A stretch of 64,000 nucleotides of DNA from Imbricaverruca yamaguchii. Taxonomy: Eukaryota > Arthropoda > Thecostraca > Neoverrucidae. The notes beneath the pieces were generated by a model. That model saw only the letters and a program-made list of their open reading frames with translations, was not told the DNA's origin and ran no database searches. Location of the stretch: NCBI GenBank assembly GCA_034440575.1, contig JAOTOL010001435.1, forward strand, positions 520,001-584,000, written 5' to 3'. Made by a program: the position numbers and the translations under genes. Shown here piece by piece: positions 46,950 to 61,145 of this stretch; positions within the stretch are counted from its first letter, which is position 1, and each line of letters starts with the position of its first letter.

Positions 46950-47480
46950 ACATAAAAATATAAAGCCACAAGAGATCAACGCAACTATGAGCCACAATAC
47001 AACTTCAATGCAACTTCATTGGTTGCACTCTGAACTGAACCAGTTGCCCACCAAATCCGTCGATCCTTACTAAAGTCAAGATATGCTACATCAACCTGAT
47101 TTCCCTGATCAAATTGTTCGGTAGCGAAAATTAAAAAGTCCAAGAGATTTGTGAGACACGACAGTCCTTTTCTAAACCAATGTTGAGTATTTTGAATAAA
47201 TATGTTCCCTTCCAGAAAACTAACTATTCTATCCTTGACAATCGATTCGAGTACCTTTCAGACTAGGAATGTGAGGCTTACTGGCCTAACAACTACATTT
47301 GCCCCTTTCCAATCTGTTGGACACAAGTTGTTCCAACACAGCAGTGTTTGGATGTTGGCTTCACTGCTGGCATGCCAAGCAGATACTCTCACAGTCGGCA
47401 GCATAAGGTTCAGCACCTACCTTTAGGACTTGAGGCGGTCCAGCTGAAATAGGATGTGTCTAGGCCCTTGGATCCAGGAG
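46950..47480 (-). mobile_element. CR1-like LINE fragment C, internally deleted
   Basis: The 3' UTR phrase (gatttggtgggcaactggtt on the - strand) is joined at about 47,075 directly to the YLDFSK segment of the RT, skipping the rest of the RT and C-terminus (about 1.1 kb). Further upstream come LLDF-like, RIVSFLEG-like and KVLESIVKD segments with frame changes, and another deletion removes the piece between ANVV and the PISLT block. Long dead. Confidence 0.75.
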
Positions 47481-48189
47481 TGTTGGACTTTCACAGTGAA
47501 CCAGCATGAATAGTCCAATGATGAATCGCGCATTGAATTACAGATTCTTTACGTTCTTTCCTTTAAACTCGTGTTTTTACACCCAGAGACCGAGAAGTCT
47601 GCTCTTTGTAATGAACCAACGGCTGTGGTTCACTGGCTTAACTTAATTACAGACTTCTTTTTGGCATCAAGTTTGCCCTCCCAAGAGAACACTGTACTGT
47701 CGAATTCCAGACCTCAATGAGCTTGAACATGATGATCACACTTTCATTGACAACAGGTGGCACGAATACAGCATTAGCTTTGCCCCGCTGACAAATCATA
47801 CCAGGAAGAAGTCACTCACAACCTGGTCCACTGGGTAGTTCTCCTGTCATTTTCACACTCAAGTATCTCCCTCAAGTGGGTGTCATACCCCAGGATATCC
47901 CTCCCAGTTGGCGGTTCAGACACGAGCAGCTTCGACCTATTGCCAAAAGATTACTCAGATTAGAACTTGATGTCTTCCTTCTTCTGACTTGAAACACTTC
48001 TTTAACTAATTGATAATTCAGCACAATGTATCATGAAATGTTATTGCAATTCGTACTTATTCCATCCTTTTCCTTGTGCAACAAAATGTTTAACTGGACC
48101 TTCCCTCAAAACCACAAACCACACCTAGCGACCAGTAGTGACTTCACTTGCATATTGCACCACAAATATCACCGCATCACTTCATAGTA
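47481..48189. other. Unassigned intronic sequence
   Basis: Decayed coding-like sequence on the - strand (a Pro-Pro-Thr-Gly-Arg-Asp-Ile-Leu-Gly stretch near 47,900) of unknown origin. Nothing firm. Confidence 0.3.
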
Positions 48190-48390
48190 TTTGAGCCAAC
48201 GTCATAGTATTTAAGTCAACGTCATAGTATTTAAGGAAGGGAGAGTGTCACAGCGTCTCTATGGGTTTGTCGCTCATGCCTATGCACGCATGCTGCTTGT
48301 GCTAAACACTGATCGAATATCAAGAATGCCGCCGTACAATCCTAACGGCATACCAAGTATACCACCGTACAATCCTGACGGGATACCAAG
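48190..48390. repeat. Two short tandem repeats
   Basis: A 21-bp unit ('acgtcatagtatttaag' type) occurs three times at 48183-48236. A 36-bp unit with 'ccgtacaatcct(a/g)acgg' occurs twice at 48331-48390. Confidence 0.8.
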
Positions 48391-48828
48391 AACATATATG
48401 GGTGCATGTGTGAGCGCGCAAGACATCGCGGCATTATCGACTTTCTCGGTGACGTCACAGCCTGCAAGCTCCGCTCTGCATTAGTCGGCAAGCTCCGAGA
48501 ACGACGAACGGAACTATCCGCATGTCTTTGTGCTGCCGTCGTGAACCCATCCACATGGTCACTGACCCGATACACCTGGCCAACATTGCCTGGTGTGTCT
48601 CTGGGTCAGCGGAGGGTGTGGTCGGCACAGTGCGTCGGCTGGTGGCTTGGTGGTCAGCAAAGGCCACCGGCCAGAGAGAGGTCAACAGAGGTTGCCAACC
48701 GGGGCACAGCAGCTCAGGCAGGATTTAGGCCAGGGGAGGGGAGGATCATCTGAATAGGGCCCCTTCACTACTCAGGGCCTTCTCACTTTCCAAAAATTCC
48801 AGAGATTTCTGGCACTGTTTTACAAGTG

Positions 48829-49034
<206 letters not shown>

Positions 49035-49319
49035 CACACATTTGTTTCAACAACGTTCTATCTGTTCAGGGCCCTGCTTATGTCTAAACTGTTCGAGGCT
49101 CTTTCCAGTCATGACGGCATTTTCCGCTGGCAAGAACATTCTCAGGATCATTGTCCACATCATCTCTCAGAAGCATTTGAGTTTCCCTCGGTTATATCTC
49201 TGCACGCCTTGAAGGCCCTGTCGGATCCACCAGGGGTGAGATCGGCTGTCCCCTTCGCCCCCCCTTGGCTATGCTACTGCCAGCGATCAGTTAGTCGCTC
49301 AGTTGTGATCAGCAATACC

Positions 49320-49900
49320 CGGCAGTAATTCATCGTGGTAAGCAGAAAACGGTGGGAAGCGGTAATCAGTTGCTGCCAGTATGGGTTAGCTGTGGTCAGA
49401 AAAGAGGTCAACAGTCGTACGAGTGGGCAACGGTCAGCAGTGGTCGACAGTGGTCAGTAGTGGTCAGCAGTGATCAGAAGTAGTCAGTCGTTGCCAGTTG
49501 TGGCCAGTAAGAGCCCAGTATTAGTTGGCAGGGGTCAATAGTGATGAGCAGTAGTAGTCAGCACCAATTATCAGTAGTCAACAATGGCCAGCAGTAGTGA
49601 GCAGTAGTGGACAGCGTTCAGCAGTAGAGAGCGGTGGTCAGCACCAATTATCAGTAGTCAACAATGGCCAGCAGTAGTGAGCAATAGTGGACAGCGGTCA
49701 GCAGTAGAGAGCGGTGGTCAGCAATGATTAACACTAGTCAGCAGTAGTCCGAAGAGTCAGCAGTGTTCAGTGTTGTTCAGTAGGGGGCCGGCAGTGATCA
49801 GTAACGGGTCAGTAATTGTCAGTGGGGGATCAACAGTGGTCAGTAGAGGTCAGCAGTGGCCGTATTTCCTTAGCAGTTGTTTGCAGAGACCAGCAGTAGC
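49320..49900. repeat. Degenerate 'gtcagcagtg' minisatellite
   Basis: Short units 'ggtcagcagt(a/g)' with variable spacing. A 110-bp higher-order block ('gtggtcagcaccaattatca' onward) is duplicated at about 49553 and 49634. Confidence 0.85.
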
Positions 49901-50530
49901 CAACAGTGGCTAGCAGTAGCTGACAGCGGTGGCCGTTAGTGGCTGACAGCGGTGGCCGGCAGTAGCTGACAGCGGTGGCCAGCAGTAGCTGACAGCGGTG
50001 GCCGGCAGTAGCTGACAGCGGTGGCCGGCAGTGGCTGACAGCGGTGGCCGGCAGTAGCTGACAGCGGTGGCCGTTAGTGGCTGACAGCGGTGGCCGGTGG
50101 TAGCGACAGCGGTGGCCGGCAGTGGCTGACAGCGGTGGCCGGCAGTAGCTGACAGCGGTGGCCGTTAGTGGCTGACAGCGGTGGCCGGTGGTAGCGACAG
50201 CGGTGGCTGTCAGTAGCTGACAGCGGTGGCCGTTAGTGGCTGACAGCGGTGGCCGGTAGTAGCGACAGCGGTGGCCGGCAGTAGCTGACAGCAGTGGCCA
50301 TCAGTGGCTGACAGCGGTGGCCTTTAGTGGCTGACAGCGGTGTCCGGCAGTAGCTGACAGCGGTGGCTGGCAGTAGCTGACAGCGGTGGCCGTCAGTGGC
50401 TGACCGTGGTGGCCGGCGGTGGCCGACAGCGGTGGTCGGCAGTGGCTGACAGCGGTGGCCGGCAGTGGCTGATAGCGGTGGCCGGCAGTGGCTGACAGCG
50501 GTGGCCGTCAGTGGCTGACAGCGGTGACAG
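49901..50530. repeat. ~24-bp 'gctgacagcggtggccggca' satellite
   Basis: About 26 units of 'agctgacagcggtggccggc' and variants ('ggctgacagcggtggccgtt'), grading into the previous array on its left. Some units lack one or more bases. Confidence 0.92.
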
Positions 50531-50691
50531 CGGCCGTAGCGCCGGCCAGGGACCGGTCAGCGACACGTGCCACGCGGGACGTGCGTGCGGCCAGCGTCCT
50601 GACACGGCGGAGCCGCTCCGCCTGTCCCCGATCGGAGATGGTCGCACACGGGTCCTGCACGGGTCCGCACCGACTGGCCCACTTCCCTGTG

Positions 50692-53029
<2,338 letters not shown>

Positions 53030-53945
53030 CGCTGTGGCTCATCATCTAGTTCGTCATCCAATTCATTATCTGGTCCGATTTCCGGTGTACTTTCTGGCTC
53101 GCTACATGACTTTGCTTCCGGCCAGTCGTTTGATCCGTCCTCTGATTCCACCTCCATCCAGTTCTTCGGTCTGATCTGGTCAACTCTCTGGTCTGTCCTC
53201 CAGTCAGTTCTCCCGTCAAGTTCTACATTAGTTATCTGGTCCGTTCTCTGGTCAGTCTGCTGATCCGGTTATCTGATTTTGTCCTTGATCGGTTCTCTGA
53301 CCAGTCCTCTGGCCAATCCTCTGGTCAGCTCTCTGCAAGGTCGTCAACATTATCAATTTCCAAGTCCAACCCAAGAGACTTAGGAACGATTTCCAAGCAA
53401 GATGGATAGGATCATGGCCGCCTATTTGCGACCTGTCTCCTCCCATCTAACAAATACTCAGAACACACTTGATTGACATAATGCGCTGGCATGTCTACAA
53501 AAAAAGCGAACCAAGACCCAAATATAGGTGTGGTCAAGTCCCCAGGGACCCCAACGGTGGCGATGCCCATGGTACTCTGGTTAGTCGTATGGCTAGTCCT
53601 CTGATCAGTCCTCAGGTTCGATCCCTGGTCACCCTCTACTCGATCCTCTGATCGGGTCCTTGGTTGGCCCCCTAGTGCGTCTGTCCTCTGATTCGTCATC
53701 TGATCAGTCCCCAGATCCGTGCTCTGACAAATTCTCTGGTCAGCCCTCTGGTCCGTCCTCTGATCCATCCTCTGGCCAGTCCTATGGTCCGCCCTCTGCT
53801 CAGTCCTCTGGTGCGCCCTCTGATCCGTCCACTAGCCAATTCTCTGGTCAGCCCTCTGGTCCGATCTCCAGTCGGCTCTCTGGTCCGGTCTCCAGTCGGC
53901 TCTCTGGTCCGGTCTCCAGTCGGCTCTCTGGTACTGCACCACGTA
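53030..53945. repeat. Degenerate 'ctctggtccgtcctctg' minisatellite
   Basis: Units of 'tctggtccgtcctctgatc' and 'tctggtcagccctctggtcc' recur across the region. The last three, 'ctccagtcggctctctggtc', are perfect tandem copies at 53865-53935. Confidence 0.8.
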
Positions 53946-54326
53946 CGCGCCGCGCATGCAGTCCTGAAGAGCGCACGTGTGTCCTCGCGGCCGTCCTGCC
54001 GGCCGTACAGTGTCTGACACCGTTACCTGGCGCAGTGCGCGGCCCACTCTCACTATATGGGTCGGCTGCGCGAGACGACCCAATTCTTTGGTGAGACGCC
54101 AGCGTGGGCTGCTGGCGCTGGCTGGCTCTGGTGCTCGGTGGGCAGAGGCACAGAGACTGACGTCGGCGCCCACCTTCCACGCGCGCCGATGGCACTCACC
54201 GCCAAAACCGCTAAAGACACTCATAGGCACTCGCCGCCGCATACTGTAATCGGCGACAGCCACCACTCCAAACTTTGACGACAATGGGCCACAATCATTG
54301 TTGATGTTACAGCCGATCGTTTTGAA
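53946..54326. other. GC-rich intronic sequence, nothing recognised
   Basis: No exon or element is recognised between the minisatellite and DNA transposon 2. Confidence 0.35.
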
Positions 54327-54920
54327 CCCGACCCCCTCCGATTTTTATGAAAATTGATACACCTGTAGTGCCAAGTGAACCAACCTCACACGCCAACTTT
54401 CAGCCCTGGGTGACCTCTGGGGTCAGATTTAGAGGTCATCCTAGGTCGCCTATTTTTACCGACTTGACAACAATCAAATGTATATATATTAGATGTTAAT
54501 TAACTTAGCGGAACGACATTGGTGTTAAAGTGCGCAGAAACCCTTGGCCATTCAGAAATATGGCAAAGGTTGCACGTGACCTCTCCGTGACCCTTGACCT
54601 AACGAGGTCAAAGTATAAAAATGCATTTTTCTATATGTTTGCCTGCCCCTAATTCGACTAAACGTGGCTGAATTAATGGTCCTGATATTATCTAAGAACG
54701 TGCAAAAAAGAAAGGCGGAGACTCTAAAACTTTTTGAGATTTCGGCCTTTGAGTAGGTATTGTCATAGGACCAAATCGAAGCATGCCCCGATGCTATTTA
54801 CCATATCATCGATGATAACTCTGGTTTCCTTGGTCCGATTATCGTCAAATTTGGTGGGCAAATCATCGATGGCAAGATGAACTATTTTCCAGATTTTCAA
54901 GTTGACCTGACCTCACATGA
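54327..54920 (+). repeat. Left terminal inverted repeat of DNA transposon 2
   Basis: Pairs with 56531-57120. Landmarks in order are 'tgaaaattg', 'acacctgtag', 'ggccattcagaaatatggca', 'aaaaagaaaggcggagac' and 'atcgatgataactctggttt'. It diverges by scattered substitutions and small indels. Confidence 0.9.
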
Positions 54921-55525
54921 CCTGGCAGTGACCTCTCCATTACAAGCCAACAGGGAAACAAAAATATTTTCATGAACAAAAAACGCTGAATTTGGCTCGT
55001 ACAGGCTATATTATCTAGTTTTAGGTTAGGCTACTCCAAAAGAGCCAAGTTTTATTTTGAACAAGTGTCCTCTGCAAGGTCACGTGAGGTCACTATGAGG
55101 TCATGTCACACTTTCGTCAATAACTTTATATAGAATCAAGATAGATAAATAATTTTAATGCCATCGAGATCCTCTGGTTAATCATGATGTATAATATGAT
55201 CAAGCTAGGTCATCACTTGATCTCGGTTTAGGGTGACCTGGAGGTCAACTGGGGTCAGGATCAAATGTTCAGCTAGCTAAGTCATGTGATACATCAATCA
55301 ACGCGGCCTGACGAGGAAAATAGGATTGTAACAAAATTATATTTCTATCTTTATTTTGGCAAAAGTTATTCGCAAAAAAATATGTTTCCTCGGTTTTTAT
55401 AGCCTGAATATATTGTTTCAGCTCGCGTGCGTTTCGTACTAACATTTTATCGGGAGGGCCAGTAAATGTTTCTGATATGCAAATAGCCGCGACCATAAAA
55501 CAAGTTGAACAGCAGTACCGTATAT
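54921..55525. other. Interior of DNA transposon 2, non-coding part
   Basis: AT-rich, with a striking AGGTCA cluster at 55077-55103 (three copies spaced by 4 and 5 bp). A short - strand frame (55529-55269) adjoins the transposase stop but matches nothing recognised. Confidence 0.5.
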
Positions 55526-56524
55526 TCACGAAGAACTACCAACCTTTTTCGCCACACGTACCTCACGGCCCGTCTCGCTGCCGGAAAACCATCTCACAAC
55601 CACCATACCATTACGTGGAGACGGAGTAACACGATGGACATTCCTTGTTCCCGGTATTGTGCGAGCAGCTGCGAATCTGTCATTCAACGCTTTGGTTTCT
55701 TTGACCCACTCGGTTTTGGGAAAATACTCCACGCACGTGCCGGTGGCATGGTTTTTTACAAACTGATAAAACTGGTCCGGGATCTCAATCAGAGTTCCTT
55801 GCAGACTTCCCTTTTTAGCTAACCTTTTCAACGTCCCACCAATGCCATCACACGGTCCCTTTCCGTGAGCGGTTGCGAAGAAATGCCACTCGGCGTCTAT
55901 TCCAAAGTCGACGGAATGCTCTGCCAAATTTAGGAAATTCTTACAATTTTTGTATTGCGAGGCAGCCCCATCTGAAAAATAAAATATCTTCTTAGGGCGC
56001 TGGCCTAATTCTGCTTCCAGGCGCTCAATGAGTTTCCCTTGAAACAGGTGGACAGCCACAGTATCATGCGTCAGGCAGTCGGAAATGGCAGAGTAAGAAA
56101 AATGTTTGAGGTCCCCTGCGTTGTTTCGCCAATAAGCCACAAACGGATGGATTGTCACCTGCAGTTTGTTCCAGTGATGGGACTGTACCTCATCCTGTGT
56201 AACCATAGCGTAGTTTTCGGAAAAATATCCAATAACAATTACCTCTGCAGGAGCCAGTGTTTCCTTTAGGCCTTTCAGATAATTGCCTTGGGCACGGGCG
56301 ACAAAATCATGCTTTACATGTATTTCCAGCTGCTCGCAAAATGATCGCACAAAATCTTCAGAAGTTTGCGTAACCACCTCTAAGGTGGACCTATCAGTAT
56401 TAGTCCACTTTCGGTACTCAATGTTATCGATTTCTCGGTTATCATGAATCATATCATGGCCATGAATATTCACGTAAGTTGCAATATTGCATGTATTTAG
56501 GCAATACAAACTTCCCAAGGTCAT
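55526..56524 (-). pseudogene. Transposase-like protein of DNA transposon 2 (N-terminus missing)
   Basis: A 332-residue open frame. Blocks in order: IGYFSENYAMV, a QSHHWNKLQVTIHP segment, ISDCLTHDTVAVHLFQ, IFYFSDGAASQYKNCKNFLN, then AEWHFFATAHGKGPCDGIGG and TLKRLA. I recall these blocks from a large family of repeated, uncharacterised proteins in arthropod and cnidarian genomes. There the first block normally reads Asp-Phe-(Ala/Ser)-Glu-Asn-Tyr, so the Tyr at Asp's place may be a loss of an acidic site. The Met at 56524 lies 7 bp from the inner edge of the right terminal repeat, so the N-terminal part found in full-length relatives is absent. Most likely an internally deleted copy. Mobilising function is inferred from its position between inverted repeats. 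Confidence 0.72.
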
Positions 56525-56530
56525 GTTAGT

Positions 56531-57120
56531 TCATGTGAGGTCATGTCAACCTGAAAATCTGGAAAATAGTTCAGTTTGCCACCGATGACTTGCGCAACAA
56601 ATTTGACGATAATCGGACGAAGGTAACCAGAGTTATCATCGATAATATGGTAAATAGCCTCGGGGCATGCATCCATTTGGTCCTATTACAATACTCAAAG
56701 GCCGATATCTCAAAACGTTTTCAAGTCTCCGCCTTTCTTTTTTGCAAGTTCTTAGATAATATCACGACCATTAATATAACACCGTTTCGTCGAATTAGGG
56801 GCAGGCAAACATATATAAAAATATATTTGTATACTTTGACCTGGTTAGGTCAAAGGTCACGGGGAGGTCACGTGCAACTTTTGCCATATTTCTGAATGGC
56901 CCAGGGCTTCTGCGCACTTTGACACCAATTTTATTCCGCTAAGTTAAATAACACATGAGATATTTGCAATTTATTGATGTCAAGTCGGTAAAAAATCGTG
57001 ACCTAGGATGACCTCTAGATCTGACCCCAGAGGACACTCTGGGCTAAAAGTTGGCGTGATGTGTTCTTTTACTTGGTACTACAGGTGTACCAATTTTCAT
57101 CAAAATCGGAGGGGGTCGGG
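56531..57120 (-). repeat. Right terminal inverted repeat of DNA transposon 2
   Basis: Inverted partner of 54327-54920. It contains AGGTCA at 56847, 56854 and 56865 (spacings of 1 and 5 bp). Confidence 0.9.
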
Positions 57121-57990
57121 GAATTTCTTGTGCGATTTGACGTGGAATGACCCATATAGCACATACAAAATGGGCACTTTTCATCATTTGGAGGGCGCAC
57201 ACTTTGCCATATTTTTGCCATATTTGAAGTGTTTCGAGGATTGAGCTACTAACTCGGCCCTCCACCGTTCTATATCGAGATGCAGTTTGATAACACACAC
57301 CAACACGTTATCTGGCATTGAGTGCATGACGGACGGCTTTAAAAAGTGATAATGCACAAAGCTGTATAATTTTCATAAATATAACAAACGATAATGGGAA
57401 AATCTAGGACAAATCGACCAAGCAAAGTGGTGATTATCCTCTCTCATGTCTCAGATTTTGAGCAAATTATTGATGTATTGTGTTATCCTATGCCCTGAAA
57501 CCTGCTAAAATTGTACTTTCGAGAAACAAATTAAGACGTTAGTCCAAAATGAGCTGACCGTAAATCCAAAGTGATCACTTTCCATCTAAATCCTCATGCA
57601 AGTGCAAATAACTGTTAGCCTGAATTTCCTATTTCACATTCAATACAGCCAACTTTTGTGTGCCGAAGGGAAACTAGACGAAGACATTGAGTGGATGGTT
57701 TGTTATGCGTAGCTATGGTTCACATGGAATCCCTGTGGTGCGAGACTTCTTTCTATGATGGTATGGAGAGCGATCACCGAAGCAATTGCGTCGTTCATCT
57801 TGTGTTTGGCTAAGTGACACAATCACTATGGGATATCGACAGAAGTTCATTAGGTTCAGACGGATGAGAAAAAACCTGTCACGTTGAAAAACGAACTGCT
57901 GTCGGGGCCCTGCAGTCTGATGAATTGGGTGACACATTGCCTCCATGGCAGAAGTGTAGTGTAGTGTATGCCTGTGTAATGCAATCTAGT
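57121..57990. other. Intronic sequence, nothing recognised
   Basis: No coding region or repeat that I can support. Confidence 0.4.
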
Positions 57991-57994
57991 GTTG

Positions 57995-58340
57995 GTTGCC
58001 TGATCTCAGGTCAGACGGCGACTTGCCCGACAGGGCACGCTTGTGCCATCTGGCGCCGTTGTTGTGTCACGTGACTAAGCGGCGTCGCTGTAGACTGACG
58101 ACAAGCTGACGCTGTGGGCTGACGGCACGCCTGTGCCATCTGGCGCCGTTGTTGTGTCACGTGACTAAGCGGCGTCGCTGTAGACTAACGACAAGCTGAA
58201 GCTGTGGGCTGACGGTAGACTGACGCTGTGAGCTGACGCTAGGCTGACGGTAGGCTGACGCTGTGGGCTGACAGCACGCCTGTGCCATATGGCCACCGTT
58301 GTTGTGCTACGTGACTAAGCGGCGTCGCTGTGAGCCAGTG
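57995..58340. repeat. ~117-bp tandem repeat, 3 copies
   Basis: The block with 'cacgtgactaagcggcgtcg' occurs at about 58066, 58158 and 58308 (the last reads tacgtg). Each is preceded by 'tgtgccat(c/a)tgg' and 'cgttgttgtg'. Between them are short 'gctgacgctgtgggctgacg' units. Confidence 0.88.
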
Positions 58341-58344
58341 TTAA

Positions 58345-58635
58345 ATTATTCGTAAAATAGGGTGGAATTTACCACTTTCTGAACACTCAATCGACATCCT
58401 ACTCCAAGAAATATCGACATCCTCCTTCTTGATGCGTGCTTCGTGTCTCCTTTCTAACACTAACTCGTTTGTTAAATAGCATGATCATGATCGGTGTGTG
58501 TGTGTGATCAGGGTTTTAGGACGCATCGAATGATCATGATCTCGATAGGGATGGTGGTACACGAATATTCCGCAATGCAATTTCAGGTAAATGGATTATT
58601 CATTATGCGATATAGCATATAGCATACATCACCAG
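58345..58635 (+). repeat. Interspersed repeat family D, copy 2
   Basis: Same orientation as 30560-30840. This copy has extra 'gatcatgatc' repeats and a short TG run near 58497. Confidence 0.65.
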
Positions 58636-58872
58636 TGGGTATTTTTTAAATCACTATCCCGAATATAGTTCTTCCTAACATTTGAATATCAAAACAACCG
58701 AGGAAAGCACAAACAATGGTTCAAATTTAAGTCTGAAAGACATCAAAGGCACGTCAATGACACTAATTCTAGGACAAATTTCGACATCCTAGTGCGCACG
58801 TTTCAACATCTCACACCCAACGAAAAACCAATATTTTAACACTGCTGTGGGCTGACGGTAAGCTGTCTGCAG

Positions 58873-59012
58873 GTACGTGACGTCGTTTCGGGAGCTGCGC
58901 GACTCGTCTTCGATCCACCATCCGGTGGACGCGTACCTGATGATGCGCCGGCTCACGGTCGACTGGGACGAGGTCGAGAGCGACCTCAGTCGACACGTCA
59001 ACAACACACAAG
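58873..59012 (+). CDS. P4HA: Prolyl 4-hydroxylase alpha subunit-like, exon 2
   Basis: Acceptor CTGCAG (58867-58872), phase 2 continuing from 44015. It encodes a YVTSFRELRD segment, then HHPVDAYLMMRRLTVDWDEV. The last part is the most recognisable stretch of the P4HA N-terminal domain (His-Pro-Val-(Asn/Asp)-Ala-(Phe/Tyr)-x-Leu-Met-(Lys/Met)-Arg-Leu followed by Trp). The donor is taken as AAG|GTGCGG (59013, phase 1). A second candidate 22 bp on, GG|GTAACA at about 59027, would lengthen the exon; the choice is open. Exon-sized GC-rich sequence contrasts with the AT-richer intron. The next exon should lie past 59,030 but none with P4HA features is seen before 64,000, so the following intron is long too. 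Confidence 0.85.
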
Positions 59013-59252
59013 GTGCGGTCACGCCGGGTAACAACATTGGCCTCCAGCTGGTGCGGCGGAGCCGACATGGGCCCGCACGGGTGAACTGCGAGGTGGATGT
59101 TGAGTGACATTTTTTCAGCTCGACGACATCCATGCTGAGCTATGCGAGTGTTTTTGAAGGTAGGCTGATGGGAGCTAAATAGAATTGCCGATAGTTTTCG
59201 TCGCTGTAGTTTATTTCGCAATATGATTAAATAACACCGAAGCACTTGCAGT
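59013..59252 (+). other. Start of P4HA-like intron 2
   Basis: Intron sequence after exon 2. A transposon-end-like motif begins at 59253. Confidence 0.4.
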
Positions 59253-60140
59253 GGCGTACCTAGGATTTGCGCTTGGAGGGGCAAACGGATTCGTACCCCT
59301 ATCTTCTAAATTAGAAGGGCAGCTCCGTTTATTCGATGAAGTAACCTTTTGGGGGTCGATTTCTTTTTTTAGCTTCTGCATCATATTTTCGGACCCCGGT
59401 ATGATTATCCGGGCTCCAGGTGCCCTTTTTTGGTGCCCCAGCACGTTTCGTTTCCGGGACCCGACGATTTTTTTTTGTCTTGAACGCAATGTTTGTGATC
59501 GTAGAGTGACATTCCGGCTAGGAATCGAATTTCGAGAAGCCAGCTGCGACCTGTAGAGCTCTGTTACGACGTATTGGACCCCCAGTGTGATTTTGCAGAG
59601 CAGCGGCGCGACTTTTCTAGGCTTAAGATATATTTTTTTATGAACGAAGTCGCCATTTATTGAGATCCCTGGCGCAAGATTTGGTGGTCTCGATACGTTT
59701 TGGTGGGCCCAATATGTTTTGGAGGCTTTTGAAGGGTCCGGACGGTGCTTTTTCGTACCACAAGCCTCAGCGTGCTTTTCAAGGGCCCGACCCGACCTTT
59801 TAGAGCCCCGGTCGTGATTTTTATGAACCCCAGCACAACTTTTTTGGGCCACCAGCATGATTTTCAGGCGCCCAGGTGCGAACTTTTGAGGACTGAACGT
59901 GATTTTGAGGGACCCCGGCCGAATTTCTTATAGCTCCAACGTGATTTTAAAGGCATCAGCCGGACCTTTTGGGCACCCGGCGTGATTTTCTGAGGACAAA
60001 CACTCCTTTTTCACCACCATTGTGATTTCCAAGGACACAGGCACGACTTTTTTTGGCTCCCAGCGTGACGTTCAGGGGGTCCTGTGCTACTTTTCTAGGC
60101 CCTCAATGTGTTTTTAGGGACGGGGGGGGGGGATGTAGCG
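59253..60140. repeat. Degenerate ~21-bp array, locus 2, behind a CAGTGGCGTACCTAGGATTT end
   Basis: Starts with CAGTGGCGTACCTAGGATTT (59251-59270), a motif common at ends of interspersed repeats in animal genomes. From about 59,390 come units such as 'ccccagcacaacttttttgg', 'ctgaacgtgattttgaggga' and 'cccggcgtgattttctgagg', spaced 20-22 bp. It ends in a G12 run near 60,123. The unit is the same type as at 38040-39120. Confidence 0.65.
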
Positions 60141-61145
60141 GGATTGCAAATGTATCCATTCAGAATGAATGTTGCTCCAAAGTTGTCCGACTGCTTGTGT
60201 AAATCAGCGATTTTCATGGATTAGGAAAGTTTTTACGTCAAAATTATTCCATAAAATGAGTTGGAAATGTTTACAAGTTCACAAGTTCATACAACAGTCT
60301 ACAAATATTTGCGCAATGCATACACAATCACAACATTTGCCTTTCGTCCCTGACAATAGCAGCATTTCGGCTTATATCTACAGTTGCCAAGTTTGAAGCC
60401 TGGTATGAATAAATGTTCGGCCGTAGTTTTAGTCTTAGTTGAATTTTGTGAACCGTTTTTCCAGTGGGTGAGAGGATTCGCTTGCTCTTTTCTTTGTGCA
60501 TAAGTGCTTAAATCACGAATTTCGTGATATTTCTCCAAATTTCGGTTTTCATCAGGAATATGTACCTTCGTAAGTTACTTATCATGTCCCTTGTGGTATC
60601 TTAGCGGCCTGCAGAATAATTTTCTGGATACGTGCTTGCACTTCAGCGACGCATAGCCACGCCTCGACACTGTCCAGACTCGTCGAGCAGCCGCAGACAG
60701 TACCGGCGCCCACCATACGTGTGTGCCATAACTTCCACCGAGCAGTGTTGTCGCCGTCGGCCGGAGCGGCATGGCTGAGACAGTGCCGACAGTGTGCGAA
60801 CGGGCGCGCGCGTACTGGGGCAGCGACGCCGGACGCCGCACCTGAGCAGTCGTCTGGCCGTTATACAGGCCATTTGTGTCTAGTCACCCAGTTCTTCCTG
60901 CCGGCGCGGGCCCACGGAAGCTCACCCGGCACCAGTTCGAACGGCACGCGCCGGCCCATGTACGCCGCAAATGGCCGTCTTCACCACGGTGGAAACTCGC
61001 ACCATGGATTTCGATCATGAAAAAATTGCTTCGTTTTTAATAGACATAGCCTGAATCTTTTCTGGAGTGGTTTTGTGGGCCAGGGTACATATAAACAGGA
61101 CTTGTTCAGTGACCCCCGATCCTATCACCCTATGAATGAATTCCA
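60141..61145. other. Intronic sequence with a GC-rich block
   Basis: 60,640-61,020 is GC-rich, with long frames on both strands but no recognised protein motif and no P4HA-like segment. The rest is AT-rich. Nothing firm. Confidence 0.35.

Larger units (their letters stand above)
54327..57120 (-). mobile_element. DNA transposon 2 with ~590-bp terminal inverted repeats
   Basis: 54327-54920 and 56531-57120 are inverted copies along about 590 bp, starting CCCGACCCCCTCCGATTTT at the outer edge. A transposase-like frame (56524-55526, - strand) and about 600 bp of other sequence fill the middle. Length 2.8 kb. Terminal repeats of this size make up over 40% of the element. Both repeats contain clusters of TGACCT hexamers. 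I could not define target-site duplications. Confidence 0.85.

Noticed and set aside
60643..61020. GC-rich block as a further P4HA exon
   Set aside because: Neither strand gives P4HA-like, TPR-like or dioxygenase-like residues, and no splice-phase fit was found.
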